A stretch of DNA of 64,000 bases from Arthrobacter sp. AFG7.2 (GCF_002892835.1 NZ_PJMB01000001.1:310001-374000), one strand, 5' to 3'. Positions 26,934 through 37,365 are shown, counted from the stretch's first letter. A program made the numbers and translations. Notes: a model not told the origin generated them from the letters alone.

Positions 26934-27599
26934 GTGGTCCCTGAAGCACGGGCTGACCGCCCGCCCGGAGTCGAACCGCAAACGCCGTCGCGTCCTGCAG
27001 GCCAACGGTCCGCCCGGCTTCCGCGCGACGAGCGGCGGGCCCAGCTCCTCATGGCGGCCCAGGAAGTTTTCGTGGCCAACGGTTACCACGGTGCAGCAAT
27101 GGATGAGATCGCCGAAACGGCGCACGTCAGCAAACCTGTCCTCTACCAACATTTTCCCTCGAAGCGGGAGCTCTATCTGGCACTGCTGGAGAGCCATCTT
27201 GCTTCACTGACCGACCTCATGCTGGGCGCCCTGAATTCCACCACTGACAACGACGAGCGCGTGCAGGCCGTTATGCGGGCATACTTCCGGTTCATTGCGA
27301 ACGATGACCAGGCCCACCGGCTGGTGTTTGAGTCGGACCTGATCAATGATCCGGACGTCAGCTCACGGCTGGAGACCTTCAACAGGACGTTCGCCGACGC
27401 CATCGCACGCGTCATTGCCGAGGACACCAAGCTCCCCCATCTCGAGGCACAACTCCTTGGTCGGGGACTTGCCGGAATGGCCCAGGTCAGCGCCAGGTAC
27501 TGGCTTGAAACGGACGGCAACCTGGACCTCGATGTGGCCAGCGACCTCATCTACCGTTTAGCTTGGCGCGGAATCTCTCGCTTCCCTAAAGAGTCCTAG
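26934..27599 (+). CDS. TetR/AcrR family transcriptional regulator
   Basis: A 221-residue repressor-type protein. A Pro/Arg-rich 30-residue tail precedes the TetR helix-turn-helix: RAQLLMAAQEVFVANGY, MDEIAETAHVSKPVLYQHF and PSKRELYLALLE (about 33-85). The helical remainder would form the ligand and dimer domain. The GTG at 26934 follows AAGGA at proper spacing. Followed by DUF3107 and a small membrane gene, it matches the Rv3208-Rv3208A-Rv3209 order. The ligand is unknown; targets could include itself and moeZ across the 83-bp divergent gap. Confidence 0.92.
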   Translation: MVPEARADRPPGVEPQTPSRPAGQRSARLPRDERRAQLLMAAQEVFVANGYHGAAMDEIAETAHVSKPVLYQHFPSKRELYLALLESHLASLTDLMLGALNSTTDNDERVQAVMRAYFRFIANDDQAHRLVFESDLINDPDVSSRLETFNRTFADAIARVIAEDTKLPHLEAQLLGRGLAGMAQVSARYWLETDGNLDLDVASDLIYRLAWRGISRFPKES

Positions 27600-27647
27600 A
27601 CTACAAATAAGACATAAGCATTGACTGTTAATGGCTGGGAGGCCCCT

Positions 27648-27872
27648 GTGGAAATTAAGATCGGCGTTCAGAATATCGGCCGCGAAATCGTGCTCGAGTC
27701 CAACGAGGACGCGGATTCCGTGGCCAAGATTGTTGAGGAGGCCATCACCAAGGGCAGCGAACTTCGCCTGAAGGATGACAAAGGACGCGTGATCATTGTT
27801 CCCGGGAACGCCCTGGGCTACGTCGAGATCGGCGCTGAAGAGGCACGGCGCGTCGGGTTCGGCCAGTTCTAG
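27648..27872 (+). CDS. DUF3107 family protein (TB9.4-like)
   Basis: A 74-residue soluble protein conserved in actinobacteria. It begins VEIKIGVQNIGREIVLES and ends RRVGFGQF. The GTG at 27648 is chosen because GGGAGG lies five bases upstream; a TTG at 27621 would add nine residues across that site. It is 48 bases after the TetR stop and probably co-transcribed. No biochemical role is established from the sequence. Confidence 0.9.
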   Translation: MEIKIGVQNIGREIVLESNEDADSVAKIVEEAITKGSELRLKDDKGRVIIVPGNALGYVEIGAEEARRVGFGQF

Positions 27873-27909
27873 GATCCTGCCGAAGAACCGCCAGTAGTCA
27901 AGGAGAACC

Positions 27910-28212
27910 ATGCTTTCGCTGACGATCGTCGTCTTGGCTGCTGCCGCCGCGGGCTTTATTGTCTGGGCCAACGACAAGCGGCACGCCAAGTACGGAGCCG
28001 GCGTACCCGCCGGGACTGCCGTGGGCTGTGCGGCCCTGACGTGGATCATCCTGATGGCTGCCGGATTCGGCTACCTGCCGGGACTGACCTGGCTCCCGTG
28101 GGTCCTGCCTATCGTGTTGGGAGCCGCCGCGGCCGTCGTGGCCGCGCTCTATCTTGGCCGCACCCGTGCCCGCAAGGATACGGAACGGCTGACGGCGATC
28201 CTTCGAGCCTGA
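27910..28212 (+). CDS. Small membrane protein
   Basis: A 100-residue hydrophobic protein with three predicted membrane segments (about residues 3-19, 36-52 and 60-82) and a basic cytoplasmic tail (GRTRARKDTERL). GGAG precedes the ATG at good spacing. It follows DUF3107 by 37 bases and ends at a strong hairpin, so it closes the TetR-DUF3107 transcript. The position corresponds to Rv3209. Function is unknown. Confidence 0.8.
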   Translation: MLSLTIVVLAAAAAGFIVWANDKRHAKYGAGVPAGTAVGCAALTWIILMAAGFGYLPGLTWLPWVLPIVLGAAAAVVAALYLGRTRARKDTERLTAILRA

Positions 28213-28238
28213 GCCGCCTTCAGTGACAAGCAATCAGC

Positions 28239-28274
28239 AGTGGCCGCCAACCCCCGTGGGGTGGCGGCCACTTT
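28239..28274. terminator. Bidirectional terminator
   Basis: AGTGGCCGCCA(A)CCCC at 28239-28255 pairs with GGGGTGGCGGCCACT at 28258-28272, with one bulged A, followed by TT. It separates the convergent small-membrane and pterin dehydratase genes. Confidence 0.75.
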
Positions 28275-28337
28275 GCTTAAGGGACCCGCGTCAGCAGTGC
28301 AACGTCCAGGGCGGCGCTTCTGCGATACCTTGCCCGG

Positions 28338-28676
28338 TCAACGGCCCGGCACATACTTCGCCGGCTCCGCCACGGCGCCGGCAGCAACAGCGGCTTCACT
28401 CGCTCCGGCGGCTGCCGCGAGGTCCCGCCCGGTCATCTGTCCCCCGGCGTCATGGGAGGTGTAGCGGAGAAAGACGCGGTTGTAGCGCCAGTCGAGGTCG
28501 GGGTGGTGGTTTTGTTCCTCGGCAAGGCGTCCGACGGCGGCAATCAGCTCGAGTGCCGCAGCCGCCGTCGGCGTCCTGAAAACAGTAACCAGCGCGCCAC
28601 CACTGAACCGCCAGTCCGGCAGTCCGGCCATGGCCTCCTGGATGCGTTCAGGGGGAAGGGCGTCTTTGCCGTCCAC
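28338..28676 (-). CDS. Pterin-4a-carbinolamine dehydratase family protein
   Basis: A 112-residue PCD/DCoH-fold protein. EEQNHHPDLDWRYNRVFLRYTSH carries the HHP-D active-site signature, and GGQMTGRDLAAAA follows. Classic members dehydrate 4a-hydroxytetrahydrobiopterin; bacterial copies without an aromatic hydroxylase nearby may act in molybdopterin or folate-related chemistry. The start is GTG at 28676 with AGGAG five bases upstream. It is 42 bases downstream of thiG on the same strand, so it may ride on the thiamine transcript. Confidence 0.9.
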   Translation of the reverse strand: MDGKDALPPERIQEAMAGLPDWRFSGGALVTVFRTPTAAAALELIAAVGRLAEEQNHHPDLDWRYNRVFLRYTSHDAGGQMTGRDLAAAAGASEAAVAAGAVAEPAKYVPGR

Positions 28677-28718
28677 TGCTGCTCCTATGTCGAAGGGCCG
28701 CCGGGCAGGAAGCGGGGC

Positions 28719-29766
<1,048 letters not shown>

Positions 29767-29770
<4 letters not shown>

Positions 29771-31134
29771 GCTGTCTCCTTGGTGTTCATTCGGGTGGCG
29801 GCCGCTTCAGCCGGGCGGGCAGGGGCGGCGGAAAAGCGGCAAGGGTTGAAGGGTGCCCAACGGGAGTCCTCCACGCCATCCAGGAGTTCCCTGCATATCG
29901 CGGCCGCGGCGGGGGCCAGCAGGACGCCGTGGCGGAAGAAGCCCGTGGCAACAATAAGTCCTTCCACAGGACTGGATGCTGCGGCGCTCCGCCGGCCAGG
30001 GTGCGGTTGGGCGCCCGCAGGACCCCCAGCCGGCCGGACCCGTCCGAGCAGCGGCGCGTTGTCGGGGGTGCCCGGCCTTGCCCGGGAGGTGCACTCCAGC
30101 AGCTCAAGTTCAGCGACGGCGGGCACCAGGACCTGTGCATCGCGAAGAAGCTGATACACGCCACCGGCTGACACCGCCCCGGAGCCGGATCCGTTGTTCC
30201 TGCCAAGCGCGTCCTCGCGCTGCGTAGCCCCGATCACCACCGTGCCGTCCTGCCGCGGCACGATATACACCGGCACCCCGCGGACCAGCCCCCGGACGGT
30301 GGAGGTCACCAGGGGCTGGAGGTGCGAAGGAACGGCGAGGCGCAGGATATCCCCGTGGACCGGCCGCAGCGGAAGGTGGAGGTGCAACGGCATCCCGGTA
30401 AGTTCCGCGACGTGCAGCCCGTTGGCCACTACCGTTTCCCGGGCCAGGACAGTCCCTCCGCCGGCCAGATGTACGCCGGCAACGGCGCCGTCCTGCCACA
30501 GCAGGCCGGTTGCCCTGTCCGGCACAGCGTATCCCCCGACAGCACCGGGCACGGCGCTGCCGCGGCTCCCGGTTCCGGCGGCGCCGGGTCCGGCCAGTGC
30601 CTGGCGCAGGCAGGCCAGCAGCAGCCGCGGGTCCACCTGGTGGTCCGCCGGAGTATCCAGCGCACAGGCAATGCCAGGGCTCAGCAGGGGCTCGCGCCGC
30701 CTGGCGTCGCGGATCGTGAGGGGTTCAACCGTGAGCCCGTTGGCTTGCTGCACCGCACGCAGGTCCAGGAGCGCGCGCCTGTCAGCAGCGTCGGCACCCA
30801 CGGCGAGGGTCGGCGTCGTAATATATCCGGGATCCAGGGCCGCGGCGGCTGCCAGGTCCGCAGCGAAACCAGGCCAGCGGCCTGAGGCTTCGAGCATGAG
30901 TTCCAGGAGTTCCTCCTCCTGGTAATGCAGCTCGCTCACCGGGGCAAGCATGCCTGCCGCAGCCCAGCTGGCCCCGGAGCCGGGGGCATCATCAATCACA
31001 GCCACCGAACGGCCGGAACGCTTCGCTTCCCACGCGATGCTGTGGCCGATAATTCCCCCACCGATGACGGCAACGTCGGCCGTGAGCGTGGAGCCGGGCG
31101 CGGGCCGGCGGGTATCGCCGTGCGCGTTGAGCAT
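29767..31134 (-). CDS. thiO: Glycine oxidase ThiO
   Basis: A 455-residue FAD-dependent amine oxidase that makes dehydroglycine for ThiG. The FAD loop ADVAVIGGGIIGHSIAWEA is at about 19-37, then AVIDDAPGSGASWAAAGMLAP. The C-terminal half has the usual VHGDIL, RQDGTVVIGATQRED and GFFRHGVLLAPAAA. AAGGAG precedes the ATG at 31134. It is the first gene after the TPP riboswitch, so its expression should fall when thiamine pyrophosphate is abundant. Confidence 0.93.
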
Positions 31135-31142
31135 CAATGTCT

Positions 31143-31245
31143 CCTTCCCTACGCCGGTATTAACCGGATCAGGTCAAGCGGTCGGCTCTGACGCCCTCTC
31201 AGCCCGGCGCTTTTGTGACAGCTGCCGCGGCTCCCGCAGTACGAG
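31143..31245 (-). promoter_or_regulatory. TPP riboswitch (THI element)
   Basis: Read on the minus strand, the leader holds GCGGGAGC, then CCGGGCTGAGAGGGCG, then GACCGCTTGACCTGATCCGG, then TTAATACCGGCGTAGGGAAG. These are the conserved CUGAGA and ACCUGAUC..GCGUAGGGA blocks of the thiamine pyrophosphate aptamer, in correct order and spacing. It sits directly before the thiO ribosome binding site, favouring control of translation or of early termination of thiO-thiS-thiG. Confidence 0.93.
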
Positions 31246-31261
31246 CCCAGTGTAGAGGAAC

Positions 31262-31267
31262 TAGGCT
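31262..31267 (+). promoter_or_regulatory. -10 box of thiE
   Basis: TAGGCT, seven bases before the thiE ATG at 31275, with no ribosome binding site between. Confidence 0.55.
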
Positions 31268-31274
31268 GGCTCCC

Positions 31275-32024
31275 ATGAATGTGTCCCACTCCCCTGCCGA
31301 TGCTTCCCGCCCCTCGGGCGCCGATGCCTTTATCAGTGCCGAACACACCGCGGGGCTGCATGCCGCACGCCTTTACCTCTGCACGGATGCGCGACGCGGG
31401 CGGGGCGACTTCGAGCAGTTCGTTGATGCTGCGTTCGCAGGCGGCGTGGACATCATCCAGCTTCGGGACAAGTCCATTGAAGCTGCCGAGGAGCTGGAGC
31501 TCCTGGCAGTGCTGAAGGAGGCCGCGGTGCGCCACGGCAAGCTGTGGGCCGTAAACGACCGTGCCGATATTGCTGTACTGTCCGGAGCTCCGGTGTTCCA
31601 TATCGGGCAGAAAGACCTTCCCCTTAAGGCAGCCCGGACGCTGCTGAACGGGAATGCTGCCATCGGCCTGTCCAGCCACAGCCCGGAGCAGGTTGACGCT
31701 GCCCTGGCAGCCGCCGCCGGGCCTGCAGCCCTCGATTACTTCTGCGTGGGACCGCTGTGGGCAACGCCCACCAAGCCCGGCCGTGCCGCCGTCGGGCTTG
31801 ATCTGGTGAAGTATGCGGCTGCCGCTGCTCCGGGGACGGGAACGCAAGGACCCGACGGCGGTGTGCCCTGGTTTGCGATCGGCGGCATTGACCACAGCAA
31901 TGTGGAACAGGTGGTGGAGGCCGGGGCCGGCAGGATCGTTGTTGTCCGGGCGATCACGGAAGCCGACGATCCGGCGGCTGCAGCGGCTACCCTGCTCGCA
32001 GCCCTGGATGCAGCCCGGACGTAA
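31275..32024 (+). CDS. thiE: Thiamine phosphate synthase ThiE
   Basis: A 249-residue TIM-barrel enzyme that joins the pyrimidine and thiazole halves of thiamine. [24 protein letters not shown] (pyrophosphate-binding Arg/Asp), [35 protein letters not shown] and WFAIGGID form the standard series. The ATG at 31275 is chosen for the TAGGCT box seven bases upstream; the longer frame upstream lacks homology. It is divergent from the riboswitch-controlled thiO operon and does not carry that riboswitch, so it may escape TPP control. Confidence 0.94.
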   Translation: MNVSHSPADASRPSGADAFISAEHTAGLHAARLYLCTDARRGRGDFEQFVDAAFAGGVDIIQLRDKSIEAAEELELLAVLKEAAVRHGKLWAVNDRADIAVLSGAPVFHIGQKDLPLKAARTLLNGNAAIGLSSHSPEQVDAALAAAAGPAALDYFCVGPLWATPTKPGRAAVGLDLVKYAAAAAPGTGTQGPDGGVPWFAIGGIDHSNVEQVVEAGAGRIVVVRAITEADDPAAAAATLLAALDAART

Positions 32025-32086
32025 AGCGGCGCCTGAAGCCCGGTCCTCTCCCGGGCTGTCCCGTGCACTATTCCCACATTTCCGGC

Positions 32087-32092
32087 TACGCT
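32087..32092 (+). promoter_or_regulatory. -10 box of the RNB ribonuclease gene
   Basis: TACGCT, seven bases before the GTG at 32100; leaderless-type spacing. Confidence 0.5.
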
Positions 32093-32099
32093 GAATTTC

Positions 32100-33602
32100 G
32101 TGTCACATCATCGGCTGACCCCCAATGTCCACGAGCACACCAATGCCCTCGAGGCGGCACTGAGCGCCCTGCGGACGGAACTTGAGCTGCCGGGTGAGTA
32201 CCCGGAAGAGGCAATTCAGGACGCCGAAGCCGCCGTATCGGCGCTGGAGCTGCCGGCCCATGACCTGACGGACGTCGAATTCATCACCATCGACCCGGCC
32301 TCATCGACCGACCTGGACCAGGCGTTGCATATCGAGCGGGACGGCAACGGCTACCGGGTGCTGTACGCCATTGCCGACGTACCGGCCTTTGTTGCTCCCG
32401 GCGGTCCGCTGGACGCCGAAACACGGCGGCGCGGGCAAACGTTCTACACCCCCGACGGCCGCATTCCGCTGCATCCGGAAGTCATCAGTGAGCGGGCAGG
32501 CAGCCTGTTGCCGGACCAGGACTGTTCCGCCTTCGTCTGGGACTTCCGCCTCGATGACGGTGCCGAAGTCGCCGCCGTATCGGTCCGGCGGGCCCGGATG
32601 CGCAGCCGGGCCAAGCTCAGCTACAAGGGTGTTCAGGCGGAACTGGACAACGGCAGCCCTTCCGCTGTGCTGCTCCTCCTCAAAGAGGTTGGGCTCAAGC
32701 GCGTGGACCTGGAACGCGCCCGGGAAGGTGCGAGCCTCAACATGCCGGACCAGGAAATAGTCCAGCTTCCCGACGGCGGCTACCGCATTGCCGCAGCACC
32801 GCAGCTGCCGGTGGAGGACTGGAACGCCCAGATATCGCTCATGACCGGCATGGCCGCCGCGCAGCTTATGCTGGCCGGCAAGGTCGGCATCCTGCGCACC
32901 ATGCCTTCCCCGGATGAGCGTTCGCTGCACCACTTCCGGCTCCAGACAGAGGCCCTCGGCAAGCCCTGGGACGGCGAAACGAGCTATGGGGAATACCTCC
33001 GCAGCCTGGACCCCACCGATCCCCGCCAGCTGGCCATCATGCATTCGGCGGGAATGCTGTTCCGTGGTGCCGCGTATACAGCTTTTGACGGCAGCGTGCC
33101 GGAGGACGCCGTGCAGTCGGCCATCGGTGCCGCCTACGCCCACACCACCGCCCCGTTGCGCCGCCTGGTGGACCGTTTTGTGCTGGTGATCTGCGAGGCA
33201 TTGTGCAACGGCGGGGAGGTACCGGCCTGGGCGCGTGATGCGCTGCCGTCGCTTCCGGACATCATGGCGGGTTCGGACCAGCTGGCGTCCCGGATGGAGC
33301 GGATGGCCCTGGACACCGTGGAAGCGGCGCTGCTGGTCAACCACATCGGCCAGGAGTTCGACGCGATCGTGATCTCCGGATCAAAGCCGCAAAAGGACAA
33401 CGGGAACGGCGGCAGCAACAGCAGGAATGGCAACGGCCGCAACGGCAACGGCGGTTCCGGCATCATCCAGATTTCGGAACCTGCAGTCACGGCCCGCTGT
33501 GCCGGTGAACTGGAGGCCGGCACCAAGGTCCGGGTGCGTCTCCTGGCCTCGGACATCGCCACACGCGAGGTGCATTTCGAACTGGTCCCGCAGGGGTCCT
33601 GA
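32100..33602 (+). CDS. RNB-domain exoribonuclease (RNase II/R family)
   Basis: A 500-residue 3'-5' exoribonuclease. The catalytic RNB stretch starts near residue 60 with [19 protein letters not shown], which holds the four metal-binding Asp. It continues through [26 protein letters not shown] and [18 protein letters not shown] Gly/Asn-rich linker (about 424-448) precedes a short C-terminal beta segment. The protein lacks long N-terminal cold-shock domains, so it is shorter than E. coli RNase II or R and matches actinobacterial short forms. It starts at GTG with no Shine-Dalgarno. Downstream is a DEAD-box helicase, a natural partner in RNA turnover. Confidence 0.92.
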   Translation: MSHHRLTPNVHEHTNALEAALSALRTELELPGEYPEEAIQDAEAAVSALELPAHDLTDVEFITIDPASSTDLDQALHIERDGNGYRVLYAIADVPAFVAPGGPLDAETRRRGQTFYTPDGRIPLHPEVISERAGSLLPDQDCSAFVWDFRLDDGAEVAAVSVRRARMRSRAKLSYKGVQAELDNGSPSAVLLLLKEVGLKRVDLERAREGASLNMPDQEIVQLPDGGYRIAAAPQLPVEDWNAQISLMTGMAAAQLMLAGKVGILRTMPSPDERSLHHFRLQTEALGKPWDGETSYGEYLRSLDPTDPRQLAIMHSAGMLFRGAAYTAFDGSVPEDAVQSAIGAAYAHTTAPLRRLVDRFVLVICEALCNGGEVPAWARDALPSLPDIMAGSDQLASRMERMALDTVEAALLVNHIGQEFDAIVISGSKPQKDNGNGGSNSRNGNGRNGNGGSGIIQISEPAVTARCAGELEAGTKVRVRLLASDIATREVHFELVPQGS

Positions 33603-33906
33603 CCCGGAACGTTGCACTGCCCCGCCGGCGGGAACACGGGCAAAAGCGGGTTTCCTTTCCCTTGCGGCTAGACTGAAGAGGTAGAAATGGATGCCCGGTC
33701 GTTGATTTCCTTGATTTGAAACCAACAAGCCCGCCCCTACGCGATCTTGAGAAACACCCGCTGGTCACCAGTGCCAGCATTTTAGATAGCCCGCGATCGG
33801 CTTCCACTGGAATTGCTTGCGCGCCCGAGCGTGCTCCGGAACGGCCTTCGGCCGGCCCCCGTTGAGCAGGCAGCGCCATTGCCCAAATGAATAAGGAAAC
33901 TCCCCT
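33603..33906 (+). promoter_or_regulatory. Promoter and long untranslated leader of the DEAD-box helicase gene
   Basis: TAGACT at 33669-33674 is a good -10 box. Initiation near 33681 gives a leader of about 225 bases before the GTG at 33907, unlike the many leaderless genes here. The leader can fold locally, for example GGCCTTCGGCC near 33843-33853 inside a larger AACGG/CCGTT pairing. Long structured leaders are common on cold-shock RNA helicase genes. No coding sequence is evident. Confidence 0.5.
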
Positions 33907-35607
33907 GTGAGTGAATTGCATACCCACCAGCTTTTGACGGACGACTCCGGCACCGAAACGCTTGAGCCTGAAGAAACCATCATCTCCGACGAGAAGCCGC
34001 ACGAGATTGAGGAAAAGTCCTTCGCGGACTTCAACGTGCGGGCCGACATCGTCGAGTCCCTGGCTGACGCCGGCATCACCCATCCCTTCCCCATCCAGGC
34101 CATGACCCTTCCGGTTGCCCTGTCCGGCCACGACATCATCGGCCAGGCCAAGACCGGCACCGGCAAGACCCTGGGCTTCGGCATCCCGGCCCTCCAGCGC
34201 GTCGTGGGCCGGGACGATCCCGGCTACGAAAAGCTTGCAGTCCCCGGTGCGCCGCAGGCACTGGTCATCGTCCCCACCCGCGAACTTGCGGTGCAGGTGG
34301 CCAACGACCTTCAGACAGCATCGCGCAAGCGGAATGCCTGCATCGCCACCATCTACGGCGGCCGGGCGTATGAGCCCCAGGTGGAAGCCCTCAAAAACGG
34401 TGTTGAGGTTGTAGTGGGAACCCCCGGGCGCCTCATCGACCTCTACAAGCAGAAGCACCTGAGCCTGAAAAACGTCAAAATCGTCATCCTGGACGAGGCT
34501 GACGAGATGCTTGACCTCGGCTTCCTGCCCGACGTCGAAACCCTGATCGCAGCAACCCCGGCGGTCCGCCAGACCCTGCTGTTCTCCGCGACCATGCCCG
34601 GCCCGGTCATTGCCATGGCACGCCGCTACATGACCCAGCCCACGCACATCCGCGCTGCTGATCCCGACGATGAGGGCCTCACCAAGCGTGACATCCGGCA
34701 GCTGATCTACCGGGCGCACAGCATGGACAAGATCGAGGTTGTGGCCCGTATCCTCCAGGCCAGGGGCCGCGGCCGGACCATCATCTTCACCAAGACCAAG
34801 CGGACCGCCGCCAAGGTTGCCGAGGAGCTCGTGGACCGCGGTTTCGCAGCCGCCGCTATCCACGGAGACCTCGGACAGGGCGCACGCGAGCAGGCCCTCC
34901 GGGCCTTCCGCAACAACAAGGTGGATGTCCTCGTGGCCACCGACGTCGCCGCCCGCGGCATCGACGTTGACGACGTCACGCACGTCATCAACTACCAGTG
35001 CGTGGAAGACGAGAAGATCTACCTGCACCGGGTGGGCCGCACCGGCCGTGCCGGCAACAAGGGCACCGCCGTCACATTCGTGGACTGGGATGACATGCCA
35101 CGGTGGGGACTGATCAATAAGGCCCTGGGCCTGAGCGTCCCCGAGCCCATCGAGACCTATTCCTCGTCTCCGCACCTCTATGAGGACCTGGACATTCCCG
35201 AGGGAACCAAGGGCCGCCTGCCGCGCGACAAGCGCACCCTCGCAGGCGTTGATGCAGAAGTGCTCGAGGACCTGGGCGAAACCGGCAAGAAGAACACCCG
35301 CGGCGGCCGCGACGCCGGCCGGGACGCGGGACGTTCCCGCGACCGTGACGGCCGGGACCGGGACAGCCGGGACCGCGGCGCCAAGCGCGACGGCGGGCGC
35401 ACCGGCGACTCCGCTGGCCGCTCCGGTGAGCGCCGCCGTCGTACGCCCGATTCAGCCGCAGCCCCGGCCGGTGCCGGTGACGCCCCCGCAGCAACCGAGG
35501 CCGAGCAGCCGTCGCGCACGCGGCGCCCCCGCACGCGCACCCGGCGCCGGAACGGTGAAGTGGTCGGCGGCGAGACGGCTGCACAGCCGGGCAGCGCCGA
35601 GGCCTAA
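33907..35607 (+). CDS. DEAD-box ATP-dependent RNA helicase
   Basis: A 566-residue RNA helicase. The Q-motif region FADFNVRADIVESLADAGITHPFPIQ, AKTGTGKT, PTRELA, the DEAD box in VILDEADEMLDLG, LFSATMP, VATDVAARGID and HRVGRTGRAG lie in order over residues about 38-390. The last 130 residues are Arg/Asp/Gly-rich (RDAGRDAGRSRDRDGRDRD-like), a disordered RNA-binding tail. AAGGAAA lies eight bases before the GTG. By position it corresponds to the Rv3211 (RhlE) helicase. It probably unwinds structured RNA in turnover, ribosome assembly or cold adaptation. Confidence 0.94.
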   Translation: MSELHTHQLLTDDSGTETLEPEETIISDEKPHEIEEKSFADFNVRADIVESLADAGITHPFPIQAMTLPVALSGHDIIGQAKTGTGKTLGFGIPALQRVVGRDDPGYEKLAVPGAPQALVIVPTRELAVQVANDLQTASRKRNACIATIYGGRAYEPQVEALKNGVEVVVGTPGRLIDLYKQKHLSLKNVKIVILDEADEMLDLGFLPDVETLIAATPAVRQTLLFSATMPGPVIAMARRYMTQPTHIRAADPDDEGLTKRDIRQLIYRAHSMDKIEVVARILQARGRGRTIIFTKTKRTAAKVAEELVDRGFAAAAIHGDLGQGAREQALRAFRNNKVDVLVATDVAARGIDVDDVTHVINYQCVEDEKIYLHRVGRTGRAGNKGTAVTFVDWDDMPRWGLINKALGLSVPEPIETYSSSPHLYEDLDIPEGTKGRLPRDKRTLAGVDAEVLEDLGETGKKNTRGGRDAGRDAGRSRDRDGRDRDSRDRGAKRDGGRTGDSAGRSGERRRRTPDSAAAPAGAGDAPAATEAEQPSRTRRPRTRTRRRNGEVVGGETAAQPGSAEA

Positions 35608-35615
35608 AACCCTTC

Positions 35616-36488
35616 ATGACTGACACTGTCTGGGCGCCGGACGGCAGCAGCCTGGTGGTCCACGCGGACAACGCGGACTTCCTGCCCTCGCTGCCGGACG
35701 GCGCCTTCACACTGATCTATGTGGACCCGCCGTTCAACACCGGGCGGGCCCAGCGGCGCCAGCAGACCACCATGGTAGCCAACGCTGACGGCACGGGTGA
35801 CCGCGTCGGCTTCAAGGGGCGGTCCTACGACACGATCAAGGGGGCGCTCCACCGCTACGATGATGCGTTCAGCGATTACTGGTCCTTCCTGGAGCCGCGA
35901 CTGGTGGAAGCGTGGCGGCTGCTGGCGGACAATGGCACCCTGTACCTGCACCTGGACTACCGCGAGGTGCACTACGCCAAGGTGATGCTGGATGCGATCT
36001 TTGGCCGGGAATGCTTCCTGAACGAGATCATCTGGGCCTACGACTACGGCGCCCGGGCCAAAAACCGCTGGCCCACGAAGCACGACAACATCCTGGTGTA
36101 CGTGAAGAACCCGGCAACGTACCACTTTGACAGCGCCGAGGTGGACCGTGAGCCGTACATGGCACCGGGCCTGGTTACGCCCGCCAAGCGTGAGCTGGGC
36201 AAGCTGCCGACGGACGTCTGGTGGCACACCATCGTCTCGCCTACGGGCAAGGAAAAAACAGGCTACCCAACGCAGAAGCCCGAGGGCCTGGTGCGACGGG
36301 TGGTAGCAGCCTCAAGCCGGCCCGGCGACTGGTGCCTGGACTTCTTTGCCGGTTCAGGAACCCTCGGCGCGGTGGCCGCCAAGATGGACCGGAAGTTCGT
36401 GTGCGTGGACCAGAACCAGCCCGCTATCGACGTCATGGCCAAACGCCTGGGCGCCCACGCTGAGTTCACTTCCTTCCCGACAGGCTAG
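35616..36488 (+). CDS. Solitary DNA methyltransferase (N4-cytosine/N6-adenine type)
   Basis: A 290-residue amino-methyltransferase. Motif IV reads DPPFNTG at about 38-44 and the AdoMet loop LDFFAGSGTLG lies near 245, so catalytic motif precedes AdoMet motif as in beta-class enzymes. GYPTQKPEGLVRRVV (motif X-like) lies between. The target base cannot be told from sequence. No restriction enzyme, specificity subunit or mobile element is nearby, and composition matches its neighbours, so it looks like a resident orphan methylase. The ATG is eight bases after the helicase stop with no separate promoter visible, so it is probably co-transcribed. Confidence 0.88.
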   Translation: MTDTVWAPDGSSLVVHADNADFLPSLPDGAFTLIYVDPPFNTGRAQRRQQTTMVANADGTGDRVGFKGRSYDTIKGALHRYDDAFSDYWSFLEPRLVEAWRLLADNGTLYLHLDYREVHYAKVMLDAIFGRECFLNEIIWAYDYGARAKNRWPTKHDNILVYVKNPATYHFDSAEVDREPYMAPGLVTPAKRELGKLPTDVWWHTIVSPTGKEKTGYPTQKPEGLVRRVVAASSRPGDWCLDFFAGSGTLGAVAAKMDRKFVCVDQNQPAIDVMAKRLGAHAEFTSFPTG

Positions 36489-36504
36489 GCAGGAGGGCGG
36501 TCCG

Positions 36505-37353
36505 CTAGGGACGGACGACGGCGGTCCCGGTCCCCAGTTCCTCGATCCGGGCAAGGACGTCCGGGGCGGTGAGGTTCTCCCCCAGCAGGTTGGGTTTGCC
36601 GGTGCCGTGATAGTCCGATGATCCGGTGATCAGCAGGTCGTGCCGGCCCGCGAGCCGCCGCAGGAAATCGCGCCCCTCCTCCGGATTGTCACGATGGTTG
36701 ATCTCCAGGCCCGCAAGGCCGGCGTCGATCATCTCCTGGTACACCCGCTCGCCCACAATCCTGCCCCGGGAGGACGCCACGGGGTGGGCAAAGACAGGGA
36801 CCCCGCCGGCGGCACGGACCAGTTCGACGGCGAGGGCCGGGGCTGGTGCGTAGTGCTGGATAAAGTAGCGCGACCGGGACGTGAGGATGGAGGCAAAAGC
36901 CTCTGAGCGGTCCTCCACGACGCCGGCGGCCACAAGGGCGTCCGCGATGTGGGGCCGGCCGAGCGTAGCGCCGGGGGCTACATGGTGGATGACGTCGTCC
37001 CAGGTGAGCGGGTAGTCCTCGGCGAGGAGGGTCACCATCCGTTCGGCACGGGTATGGCGCGCATCCTTGGCCTTCGTGATTTCCTCAAGAAGGCCGGGGT
37101 GGCCTGGGTCGTGCAGGTAGCTCAGGAGGTGGACGCTGATGCCCTCCTCCGTTCGGCAGGAAACCTCCATCCCCGGAACCAGGGCGACTCCGTGCTCAAC
37201 CGCTGCCGTGGACGCCTCGTCCCAGCCGGCCGTCGAGTCGTGGTCCGTCAGCGCTACGACGTCCAGTCCGGCGCGGGCAGCGGACGCCATGACGCCGGCC
37301 GGGTTCTCGGTGCCGTCGGAGACATTGGAGTGGGCATGCAGGTCAATCCTCAC
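36505..37353 (-). CDS. PHP-domain phosphoesterase
   Basis: A 282-residue metal-dependent hydrolase. IDLHAHSNVSDGTENP, LTDHDSTAGWDEA, VPGMEVSC, PVFAHP and SDYHGTGKPN supply the metal ligands of PHP family enzymes such as the RnaAM/YciV group, which act on 3',5'-nucleoside bisphosphates or short 5'-RNA ends. The GTG at 37353 has TAGGCT six bases upstream. It is convergent with the methyltransferase (16 bases apart). An RNA or nucleotide role fits its RNase and helicase neighbours, but the substrate is inferred. Confidence 0.88.
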   Translation of the reverse strand: MRIDLHAHSNVSDGTENPAGVMASAARAGLDVVALTDHDSTAGWDEASTAAVEHGVALVPGMEVSCRTEEGISVHLLSYLHDPGHPGLLEEITKAKDARHTRAERMVTLLAEDYPLTWDDVIHHVAPGATLGRPHIADALVAAGVVEDRSEAFASILTSRSRYFIQHYAPAPALAVELVRAAGGVPVFAHPVASSRGRIVGERVYQEMIDAGLAGLEINHRDNPEEGRDFLRRLAGRHDLLITGSSDYHGTGKPNLLGENLTAPDVLARIEELGTGTAVVRP

Positions 37354-37359
37354 CTGTCC

Positions 37360-37365
37360 AGCCTA
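37360..37365 (-). promoter_or_regulatory. -10 box of the PHP gene
   Basis: TAGGCT on the minus strand, six bases before the GTG at 37353. Confidence 0.5.

Noticed and set aside
35616..36488. Restriction-modification system
   Set aside because: Neighbours are a helicase tailed for RNA, a PHP phosphatase and a peptidase; no nuclease or specificity subunit is encoded nearby.
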